Source: Planctomycetota bacterium (GTDB lineage Bacteria > Planctomycetota > Brocadiia > Brocadiales > Bathyanammoxibiaceae). From it: 64,000 nucleotides of DNA. Of the stretch, positions 57,543 through 64,000 are shown piece after piece; within the stretch, counting starts at the first letter, position 1; every line of letters begins with the position of its first letter. The notes beneath the pieces were generated by a model that did no database searches, had not been told where the DNA came from, and saw nothing but the letters and a program-made list of their open reading frames with translations. The DNA lies in the NCBI GenBank assembly GCA_016209685.1, contig JACQVQ010000008.1, forward strand, positions 379,778 to 443,777. The letters are read 5' to 3'. Position numbers and translations under genes: made by a program.

Positions 57543-59129
57543 CTATTTGCAGATAGAGGGTAATCTGACAATGACGTTTGTACCCATACCCTCCTGGCTA
57601 TCTATCTTTATTTCCCCTCTGTGCCTCGCAACTATCCCATAGGCCACACTCATCCCTAGACCACTGCCCCCGGCACCCTTCGTGGTGAAAAAGGGGTCAA
57701 AGACCCTCTTCCGCACCTCTTCAGACATGCCTACCCCAGTGTCTTTGACGGAGACGGCAAGCCTGTCGCCTTCCCTGTAAATTTCAATGGTAAGGTTTCC
57801 ACCTGCTGGCATGGCATCCAGGGCGTTGTTTACTATGCTAACGAATACCTCCCTGAGTTCCGAGGGGTTGCCAAGCACTCTGCCTCCCCTGAGGGTCCTT
57901 GTGAGTTTTATGTGGTAGGTAACCCCTTTACCCTGGGCGAGGGTCTCCCATCGGGGTTTGGTGTAGTTCATTACATCCATTATGATACGATTAATCTCTA
58001 ATGGCACAAACTTCGCAGTGTCAACCCTGGTATTGGCAAACTCTCTTGTGCGCCTGACGGTCTCTGCCCCATCCATTGCGGCCTTTTTTATAATATCCAG
58101 ACCCTTTTTAATCCTCTTGCTATAAGTGCCCTCCTCCTCCATGCGGTGCACCACGCCCAGGATAACGGTGAGGAAATTATTGAAGTCGTGGGCTATGCCT
58201 GAGGCTAACTGTCCCACGGCCACGAGTTTCTCCGCCCAGCTAAGCCTCTCGTAGAGCTTCTTCTTTTCGGTTATATCGGTGAGGACTACCCTCACCTCTT
58301 TTCCCCTCGTGAAGCCGGCCTGGGTAGCCTTTATAGTAGTATGGAGACTATTACCATCTTTTGTGATAAGGCTTAATTCACCCTCCGAGTGGCCTTTCTT
58401 TAAGGTACTATCCAGGACGGCCCTGGCCAGGGGGACAGACCCTTTTTCCACAAGGTCAAGGAAGGACCTGCCCACAAGTTCCTCTTTTTTGTAACCCAGG
58501 TACTCCGCCCCGGTGTTATTACACTTGAGGACGATCCCATTTTTACTCATAGAGTAATACATACAGGGGGCACAGTCATAAAGCTCCCTGTAGAGTTCCT
58601 CTGACTCCCGCAGTCTCCTGTAGAGTTGGGCGTTATTAATGGCTATGGCTACCTCGTTGGCAAACATCTCCATAATTTTGAGGTAATAACCCTTAGGGGG
58701 AAAGTCTCTGTTAAAGAATAGGCAAATACAGCCAAGGGTCTCACCATTACCCTTTATGGGGACGCTCAACACGGCCTTGAGGCCCTCTTCTCTGAGGAGG
58801 GCTTGTATCTCTCCTTTTCTGGAACCCTTTTCTCCGGGGGCTATGGAAAAATAGATGGGACATCTTTTAGTACATACCAGGTCGTAAGGGGAGGTCTCAT
58901 GCCCTGGGCGGAAGAGTTTTTCTATGAACCCATGGCTCAGGCCACGGTTGGCCACCACCTGGGGCGTGGATCCCCAACGGGCAAGGTATACCAGGGCCCT
59001 GCTACCTTTAAACAGACTGGCAGCCCCATCGGCAATCTTGCGGAAGAGTTGGGTGGAGGACTCTATCTTCCTGGTGAACTCGGAGGTAATCAGGCAGAGC
59101 TGTTGTAGTTGTTCCAGGTGGCTATGCAC
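57543..59129 (-). CDS. GAF-PAS sensor histidine kinase
   Basis: A 528-residue soluble kinase from a GTG start behind GGAGC. A GAF domain (about 15-165; LVCTKRCPIYFSIAPG, AVLSVPIKGNGETLGCICLFFNRDF), then a PAS domain (about 172-290; APCMYYSMSKNGIVLKCNNTG), then HisKA (LASGIAHDFNNFLTVI, with phospho-His near 318) and HATPase (VNNALDAMPAGG, DTGVGMSEEVRKRVFDPFFTT, GSGLGMSV). The DFNNxL form is typical of hybrid/NtrB-like kinases. It is preceded by its own promoter and is the likely sensor for the NtrC-type or receiver-only regulators. Confidence 0.93.
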   Translation of the reverse strand: MHSHLEQLQQLCLITSEFTRKIESSTQLFRKIADGAASLFKGSRALVYLARWGSTPQVVANRGLSHGFIEKLFRPGHETSPYDLVCTKRCPIYFSIAPGEKGSRKGEIQALLREEGLKAVLSVPIKGNGETLGCICLFFNRDFPPKGYYLKIMEMFANEVAIAINNAQLYRRLRESEELYRELYDCAPCMYYSMSKNGIVLKCNNTGAEYLGYKKEELVGRSFLDLVEKGSVPLARAVLDSTLKKGHSEGELSLITKDGNSLHTTIKATQAGFTRGKEVRVVLTDITEKKKLYERLSWAEKLVAVGQLASGIAHDFNNFLTVILGVVHRMEEEGTYSKRIKKGLDIIKKAAMDGAETVRRTREFANTRVDTAKFVPLEINRIIMDVMNYTKPRWETLAQGKGVTYHIKLTRTLRGGRVLGNPSELREVFVSIVNNALDAMPAGGNLTIEIYREGDRLAVSVKDTGVGMSEEVRKRVFDPFFTTKGAGGSGLGMSVAYGIVARHRGEIKIDSQEGMGTNVIVRLPSICK

Positions 59130-59526
59130 CAGTTCTTGCTCCGTTTAAAAAGATAATTTACCTTTTAGTAAGAAAATTGTACCACAAAACGGTAAAGATG
59201 CAATAGGGTATCTTGTCGCCTCTAGCAAATCTAAGGCCCAGTCAAAAAGGCTATTTAGAGGTCTCTGAAAAAAATGTAAGGCCACCTAAATTCCCTCTCC
59301 CTTGTTGAAAATCTGCCCCAGGCGGGATGGGGAAGGGAAGGGTGGGGGTGAAGTTAGGCAAATTAAAAAGCCACCCTCCCCCCTTCTCTGCCTAAGGCGG
59401 ACTAATTTAATTATCTGGTTACCATGTATCTGAACTGTTCTCAAGATTTTAATTAGTAATTACTATTTACGAGCCAGCTTTTGTTGTTATAGTATACTTT
59501 CTGCTGAATCAAACTGAGATTTTAAG
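59130..59526. other. 397-bp divergent intergenic region
   Basis: Holds the kinase promoter (59176-59203), a left half of a MITE-like element (GAGGTCTCTGAAAAA at 59258), a CCCTCTCCCTTG...GGGGAAGGGAAGGG repeat (59290-59395) also seen within MITE copy E, and an A/T-rich stretch before the OtsA gene with a TATACT box (59493). No gene was seen. Confidence 0.55.
59176..59203 (-). promoter_or_regulatory. Sigma-70 promoter of the GAF-PAS kinase gene
   Basis: On the - strand: TTGCAT (59203-59198), 16-bp spacer, TACAAT (59181-59176), about 47 bases before the GTG. Confidence 0.6.
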
Positions 59527-60996
59527 ATGGCCTGGGACAAACAAAACTTAAAAGAGGTAATAAGGGAAAAGATAAGTGACCGCAAATTAATTGTCGTCTC
59601 CAATAGAGAGCCCTACCTGCACATCTACAGTGGGGATGAGATAAGGTGTGTAACCCCAGCCAGTGGGGTAGCCTTAGCACTGGACCCGGTGATGCGGGCT
59701 TGCGAGGGCACCTGGATTGCTCATGGCTCGGGGGATGCTGATAGAGAGACGGTGGACTCTAACGATAGAGTTAAGGTGCCGCCTGAGGAACCTACCTATA
59801 CCTTGAGAAGGGTCTGGTTAACCAGGGAAGAGGAAGATGGCTATTATCATGGCTTTTCAAACGAAGGACTCTGGCCCCTCTGCCATATCGCCTTTACCAG
59901 GCCCACTTTTAACGAATCGGACTGGAACGTGTACCGTAAAGTGAATGAGAAATTTGCGGAGGTAGTGATAAATGAGATGGGGAATAATTCTGGTTTTGTA
60001 TTCATCCAGGATTACCACCTTTGTCTCCTTTCAAGGATTCTCAAAAAAAAGAGGCCAGATATTACAATCGCCCAGTTCTGGCATATCCCCTGGCCCAACA
60101 GGGAGGCCTTCAGGATATGTCCCTGGGGAGAGGAGATCCTTTACGGCCTTTTAGGGAATGATATTCTGGGCTTCCACATCCGTTATCACTGCCAGAATTT
60201 TCTTGATACCGTTGACCGGACAATAGAGGCAAGGGTTGATTACGAGAGGTTCTCGGTGATACATGAAGGCAAGGAGACGCTTGTACGTCCTTTTCCCATA
60301 AGCGTTGATTTTGAAAAGATAAATAGTATAGCCCAGGATACTAAATACGATGAGGAGATAAAAAAGATAAGACGTGCTCTAAGATTAAAAAACAGATTGG
60401 TGGGTGTGGGGGTTGATAGGATAGATTACGCAAAGGGTATTGTAGAGAGATTTAAGGCAATAGATAGGTTCTTTGAGAGGTACCCCGAATATCTCGGACG
60501 ATTCAGCTTTATACAACTTGGGCCTATTTCCAGAATCCATATCCATAGTTACAAGGAATACAATGACAAAATCTACCATCTAATGACGGAGATAGATGAG
60601 AAGTATAAGACCAGAGACTGGCAGCCCATTATATTGCAAAAGTCCCATTTTAGTCCAAAGGAGTTGATAAGCTATTACCGTTTAGCCGATGTCCTTATTG
60701 TGAGTTCCCTCCACGATGGGATGAATCTGGTGGCAAAAGAGTTTGTGTCGTCTAGATTTGATAACGGCGGGGTCTTGATATTGAGCAGATTCACAGGTTC
60801 GGCACGTGAGCTTAGTGAGGCTCTACTAATTAACCCCTTCGCAACAGACCATTTTGCAGATACCATAAAAAGGGCCCTTGAGATGCCGACTGAAGAGAAG
60901 GCAAAGAGGATGGAAAAGATGAGAGAAGTGGTCAGGGAAAACAATGTCTATAGGTGGGCTGGAAAGATAATCAGTGAGTTGAAGAAACTGGCATAA
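59527..60996 (+). CDS. otsA: Trehalose-6-phosphate synthase (GT20)
   Basis: A 489-residue enzyme. VSNREPYLH and PASGVALALDPVM (near 41) replace the usual RLP/GGL-rich N-terminal motif; VFIQDYHLCLL (near 159), FWHIPWP and GNDILGFHIRYHCQNFL follow, and VGVDRIDYAKGIVERFKAIDRF (near 297) and SSLHDGMNLVAKEFV (near 398) are the UDP-glucose/G6P-site segments. It joins UDP-glucose to glucose-6-phosphate. It starts a run of four trehalose genes. Confidence 0.9.
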   Translation: MAWDKQNLKEVIREKISDRKLIVVSNREPYLHIYSGDEIRCVTPASGVALALDPVMRACEGTWIAHGSGDADRETVDSNDRVKVPPEEPTYTLRRVWLTREEEDGYYHGFSNEGLWPLCHIAFTRPTFNESDWNVYRKVNEKFAEVVINEMGNNSGFVFIQDYHLCLLSRILKKKRPDITIAQFWHIPWPNREAFRICPWGEEILYGLLGNDILGFHIRYHCQNFLDTVDRTIEARVDYERFSVIHEGKETLVRPFPISVDFEKINSIAQDTKYDEEIKKIRRALRLKNRLVGVGVDRIDYAKGIVERFKAIDRFFERYPEYLGRFSFIQLGPISRIHIHSYKEYNDKIYHLMTEIDEKYKTRDWQPIILQKSHFSPKELISYYRLADVLIVSSLHDGMNLVAKEFVSSRFDNGGVLILSRFTGSARELSEALLINPFATDHFADTIKRALEMPTEEKAKRMEKMREVVRENNVYRWAGKIISELKKLA

Positions 60997-61002
60997 ATAG
61001 CT

Positions 61003-61674
61003 GTGGGAGAAACCAAAAAGGCTCAGAACCCCTTTCTCTTTTATACAAAGCTAGACCTGGTAGAGACACTGGGCAAGAAGGCTAAAAACCTCCAAGAGCT
61101 TTTGGAGTTCCTAAGAAAAGCCCCTGCTTCTTCCGTCTATTACCATACCCACCGCTACCTGCGTCAACATCATTTTTTATCTCCAGAGCCTCCAAACGAT
61201 TTTGCCTACTGGGTGAGGGGGATGCTGGGAGACAGGGTCCTTGCAGAGAGGCTCTTCTCCATGGACATCCTTGATTTCAAAAATATAGAAGAACTTAGGA
61301 CCGCTCTAGTAGAAATAATTGAGACCCATCTAACGGCCAATCCTGAGTATGGGAACAGGTCGGTCCCCCCCGGGTACGAGTTCCACTTTGCCAAATCCAT
61401 AACATTTGTTCTCCCCCTTGGGTTTGAGACCCGGACTCTGGAAGAATTCCTGAAAGCACTGCAAAGAATAAGCACACATTCCATCTATTTCCACATGTTT
61501 GATTCCAGACTACGTCTTGGCCGGGGTGAGAACGACTTCTCTTTGTGGCTAAAAACAGAACTAGAGGAGTACGGACTAGCCACAAAAATCTCAAACCTTG
61601 ACCCCTATACCAATACCATGGAAGGGCTCAAACAAAAGATGTGCCTTTTAATAGGAAAGGAGTTGCATGGCTAG
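61003..61674 (+). CDS. DUF5752-like protein of the trehalose operon
   Basis: A 223-residue protein from a GTG start. It consists of two similar halves: SSVYYHTHRYLRQHHFLSPEPPNDFAYWVRGMLGDRVLAERLFSMD and HSIYFHMFDSRLRLGRGENDFSLWLKTELEEYGLATKISNLDPY, each with an aromatic/His 'YxHxxR/H' block and an 'NDFxxW' block. This two-half architecture matches the DUF5752 family found next to trehalose synthases. The function is unknown. It is 6 bp after otsA and overlaps the TreT-like gene by 8 bp, so it is firmly part of the operon. Confidence 0.75.
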   Translation: MGETKKAQNPFLFYTKLDLVETLGKKAKNLQELLEFLRKAPASSVYYHTHRYLRQHHFLSPEPPNDFAYWVRGMLGDRVLAERLFSMDILDFKNIEELRTALVEIIETHLTANPEYGNRSVPPGYEFHFAKSITFVLPLGFETRTLEEFLKALQRISTHSIYFHMFDSRLRLGRGENDFSLWLKTELEEYGLATKISNLDPYTNTMEGLKQKMCLLIGKELHG

Positions 61675-62887
61675 GCTTATAGACTACGAGCCATTTGTTG
61701 GAAAATCTACCATAGAGGAGTTGTCCCTCTTGGCAGGCCATCTTAGGGGCAAAGTCATGCAACATATAAACGCTACTGCTGTAGGAGGTGGTGTTGCAGA
61801 AATCTTGAACTGGTTAGTTCCACTTTTTAGAGACCTCGGAATTGACGCCAGGTGGGATGTGATAAAAGGCAACGAAAAGTTTTTTGTGATTACAAAGAAG
61901 ATTCACAATATGCTCCATGGAAGAAAAGAGGAACTGACAAAAGAGGATATTGAATACTATGAGGAGGTGGGTGATTTCAACCTCCGTGAGATGAATTTTG
62001 CAGGGGACTTTATGTTCATCCACGACCCCCAGCCCCTGACCCTTGTAAAGAAGAAGGCCGAGATGGGGAGAAAGTGGGTTTGGAGATGCCATATAGACTC
62101 AACACTGGCCGAGCCTTCATTGTGGAATTATCTGGCTGGCTACGTCAAGGATTATGACGCTGCAATCTTTTCCACTACGGCCTTTTCAAAGGACTTGCCC
62201 ATTAGGCAGGTAATCATAAGCCCATCCATAGACCCTTTGAGTGACAAGAATAAGGAGTTGGAAGAAGCGTTTATAGACCGGATTCTTGAGAGGTTTCAAA
62301 TTGATAAAAACCGTCCCATTGTTACTCAAATCTCACGCTTTGATTATCAAAAAGACCCTCTGGGTGTAATAAAGGTCTACAGGCTAGTTAAAAAGAGGAT
62401 AGACTGCCAGTTAGTCCTGGCAGGTGGGGGTGCCACCGATGACCCAGAAGGTCAGAAGATATTGGAAATGGTGAGGGAAGAATCTAGAGACGACCCCGAC
62501 ATCCACGTCTTGCTCTTACCTCCTGCCTCCGACAAAGAGATTAATGCCCTCCAGAGGGCCTCCAGCGTGGTACTCCAAAAGAGCCTGAGAGAGGGTTTTG
62601 GTCTTACGGTGGCAGAGGCCCTCTGGAAAGAGAGACCGGTAGTGGCCTCTGCGACTGGGGGGATTCCACTCCAGGTTGTACACAATTATACGGGCCTTCT
62701 ATCCCACACGATTGAAGGAACGGCCGGATTTGTAAAACAACTCTTGCAAAACCCTGAGTACGCCAAGAGATTGGGCAGTAACGGAAGGGAGCATATAAGG
62801 CAGAACTTCCTTGTAACCAGGCACATAAGGGATTACCTACTTCTCATGTTGAGCCTAGAAAGGGAAGGCGATTTTATATATCTTTGA
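61667..62887 (+). CDS. treT: TreT-like trehalose synthase (GT4)
   Basis: A 406-residue GT4 enzyme. KVMQHINATAVGGGVAEILNWLVPLFRDLGI (near 30-60), GDFMFIHDPQPL (near 115) and WRCHIDSTLAEPSLW (near 143) are typical of trehalose glycosyltransferring synthase. The donor domain has QISRFDYQKDPLGVI, LREGFGLTVAEALWKERPVVASATGGIP (near 310-335). It can make trehalose from NDP-glucose and glucose in a single step, beside the OtsA/OtsB route. Confidence 0.88.
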   Translation: MARLIDYEPFVGKSTIEELSLLAGHLRGKVMQHINATAVGGGVAEILNWLVPLFRDLGIDARWDVIKGNEKFFVITKKIHNMLHGRKEELTKEDIEYYEEVGDFNLREMNFAGDFMFIHDPQPLTLVKKKAEMGRKWVWRCHIDSTLAEPSLWNYLAGYVKDYDAAIFSTTAFSKDLPIRQVIISPSIDPLSDKNKELEEAFIDRILERFQIDKNRPIVTQISRFDYQKDPLGVIKVYRLVKKRIDCQLVLAGGGATDDPEGQKILEMVREESRDDPDIHVLLLPPASDKEINALQRASSVVLQKSLREGFGLTVAEALWKERPVVASATGGIPLQVVHNYTGLLSHTIEGTAGFVKQLLQNPEYAKRLGSNGREHIRQNFLVTRHIRDYLLLMLSLEREGDFIYL

Positions 62888-63663
62888 AATATCTCTTCTC
62901 AAATCTAGCATTACTCCGGCAACGGTTAGAACGTTACCCTAAGATTCTCCTCTTTCTGGACTACGACGGGACTCTTGTTCCCATCCGCAAGAGGCCCTCC
63001 CTGGCTATCCTCTCCCCTTTAAGGAGACAACTCCTGGAAAGGCTCACCCAGAACCCCAGACTTTTCCTCTGTATAGTTACCGGGAGGTCCCTCATAGACA
63101 TACAAAGTATAATTGCCATAAAAAGTATCTCTTACATTGCAAATCATGGTCTTGAAATCTCGTTAGGAAGAAGATATTGGGTCCATCCGCAGGCACTGAG
63201 ACTAAAACCCCACCTCAGGGAAATCCTCTCAAGACTCAGGAGGGCAACCATGCACATTAAAGGGGTCTTACTGGAGGACAAGGGGCTTACTCTGAGCGTC
63301 CACTACCGCAACGTCACGGGCATATCTAGTGAAGAGATAGAAACGGTAGTTAAGTCAATTGTCAATCACTATAAAGAAAAATTTATCATGACATGCGGTA
63401 AGAAAGTTTACGATATAAGACCCAATATCAACTGGGACAAAGGAAGAGGGCTACTAAAACTTACTCAATTACTGGATAAAAAGGGGACATTTAAAATCTA
63501 TATCGGCGACGACAGGACCGATGAGGATGCCTTCCGAGTTATGGGGAAAGAAGATTTTGCAATCAGAGTAGGCTATAAAAGAAACTCTCTGGCCTCTTAT
63601 TACCTGAAAGACCCTAAAGAGGGTGTTTCTCTTCTACAACATCTTACAACTATCCTGGCTTAA
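62884..63663 (+). CDS. otsB: Trehalose-6-phosphate phosphatase
   Basis: A 259-residue HAD phosphatase from a TTG start that overlaps the treT TGA. Motif I LLFLDYDGTLVPI (about 22-34), IVTGRS (near 63), ANHGLEIS, and IYIGDDRTDEDAF (about 203-215) are typical of OtsB. It dephosphorylates trehalose-6-phosphate from OtsA. Confidence 0.95.
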   Translation: MKYLFSNLALLRQRLERYPKILLFLDYDGTLVPIRKRPSLAILSPLRRQLLERLTQNPRLFLCIVTGRSLIDIQSIIAIKSISYIANHGLEISLGRRYWVHPQALRLKPHLREILSRLRRATMHIKGVLLEDKGLTLSVHYRNVTGISSEEIETVVKSIVNHYKEKFIMTCGKKVYDIRPNINWDKGRGLLKLTQLLDKKGTFKIYIGDDRTDEDAFRVMGKEDFAIRVGYKRNSLASYYLKDPKEGVSLLQHLTTILA

Positions 63664-63703
63664 AAATCGCAAGCCGACATTTCTAGGATAACACAAAAGA
63701 CTA

Positions 63704-63731
63704 TTTACAATCCCTCAAACTGCTATATAAT
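63704..63731 (+). promoter_or_regulatory. Sigma-70 promoter of the SemiSWEET-type gene
   Basis: TTTACA (63704-63709), 16-bp spacer, TATAAT (63726-63731), 26 bases before the ATG at 63758. Confidence 0.7.
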
Positions 63732-63757
63732 TACGTCTTTTAAGATGGAAGGTACCG

Positions 63758-64000
63758 ATGGAGATGGAAATGTGGTGGAATGTGGTTGGGATGCTGGCCG
63801 CAACCTGCGGTTCAGCAGGTCTGATACCCCAGCTAGTCAGAGGTGTGAGGACCCGGAGGCTGGACGACGTATCACCGTGGCTATTGATTCTACTGCTCGT
63901 TGCGTGCGCCTTATGGTTCCTTTACGGTACGCACAAGTGGGATAAGATTATAATGGGAGCTAATGCCTTTGTGTTCGTGCTAGTCTCTACTATCCTTTTT
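63758..64000 (+). CDS. SemiSWEET/PQ-loop sugar transporter (3' end outside window)
   Basis: The first 81 residues are visible. GSAGLIPQLVRGVRTRRLDDVSP (about 18-40) is a PQ-loop, with the Pro-Gln pair at 24-25, and the helices VVGMLAATCG, WLLILLLVACALWFLYG (41-57) and IIMGANAFVFVLVSTILF follow in the three-helix order of SemiSWEETs. GGAAGG precedes the ATG. Next to the trehalose genes, a sugar uptake or efflux role is reasonable. Confidence 0.75.
   Translation, partial: MEMEMWWNVVGMLAATCGSAGLIPQLVRGVRTRRLDDVSPWLLILLLVACALWFLYGTHKWDKIIMGANAFVFVLVSTILF

Noticed and set aside
63745-63945. 66-residue open frame starting at 63745
   Set aside because: Its composition is random-like, and it lies in another frame of the SemiSWEET gene, which has a ribosome site, membrane helices and a PQ-loop.
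1-64000. Transposase, integrase, phage or CRISPR-Cas genes
   Set aside because: None was found on either strand. All mobile-looking DNA here is non-coding.

Overview
The window looks like a chromosomal segment of an uncultured Gram-negative, anaerobe-type bacterium, most likely of the Planctomycetota/PVC group. The evidence is a Minf_1886-family gene, outer-membrane export and beta-barrel proteins, GvpF/L-rich gas vesicle genes, and HprK-related kinase, PqqD and nucleotidyltransferase modules. This placement is an inference from gene content. No rRNA and no transposase gene is present.

Layout. 1-1774: the end of an HprK-related kinase and a PF14907-type nucleotidyltransferase. 1858-18595: an exopolysaccharide locus on the + strand, with a Wza-like export lipoprotein, a Wzc-like chain-length regulator/tyrosine kinase, an O-antigen-ligase-like polymerase, a MurJ-like flippase, several glycosyltransferases (two of them two-domain fusions), a cytidylyltransferase, a GT-C membrane enzyme and two tandem methyltransferases. 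18708-24215 (- strand): a second HprK-like kinase/PqqD/nucleotidyltransferase set, with a CxxxCxxCC protein whose tail looks like a separately translated twin-arginine-type peptide, and a secreted eight-repeat beta-propeller. 24517-29801: amidase, endonuclease V, archaemetzincin, DUF192, a HAD-YvcK fusion and a HAD paralogue. 29862-41601: housekeeping genes (fabZ, alaS, recA, thpR on -; ricT, metG, a Minf_1886 gene on +; a MerR regulator; a phosphohexomutase; tRNA-Leu). 41734-59129: a broken hicBA pair, then a large - strand gas vesicle cluster (gvpA, two further GvpA-family genes, gvpN, gvpG, gvpK, three gvpF/L, two Hsp20-like genes, a CDC48-type ATPase) interleaved with two histidine kinases, two receiver-only regulators and an NtrC-type sigma-54 activator. 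A sigma-54-like promoter precedes gvpA. 59527-64000: a trehalose locus (OtsA, a DUF5752-like protein, a TreT-like synthase, OtsB) followed by the start of a SemiSWEET-type sugar transporter that runs off the window.

The strongest overarching signal is repeated DNA. One family is a MITE-like element of about 130-157 bp with inverted ends close to GAGACCTCTGCAAAAGTC; three copies are flanked by perfect 5-bp target duplications. A second family is a 27-29 bp palindrome with arms GTAGGGGC and GCCCCTAC. It occurs about twenty times, repeatedly supplies the TAG stop codon of a gene, and is read in frame inside at least four proteins. A composite hairpin repeat is also read in frame inside a gas vesicle gene, and a MITE copy has cut off the toxin gene hicA.

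The most promising undescribed systems are: the PqqD/HprK-like kinase module with its putative twin-arginine-like peptide; the sigma-54/NtrC-linked gas vesicle cluster with its CDC48 ATPase and small unknown proteins; and a structured leader RNA upstream of ricT-metG. All calls come from reading the sequence. No database searches were run.
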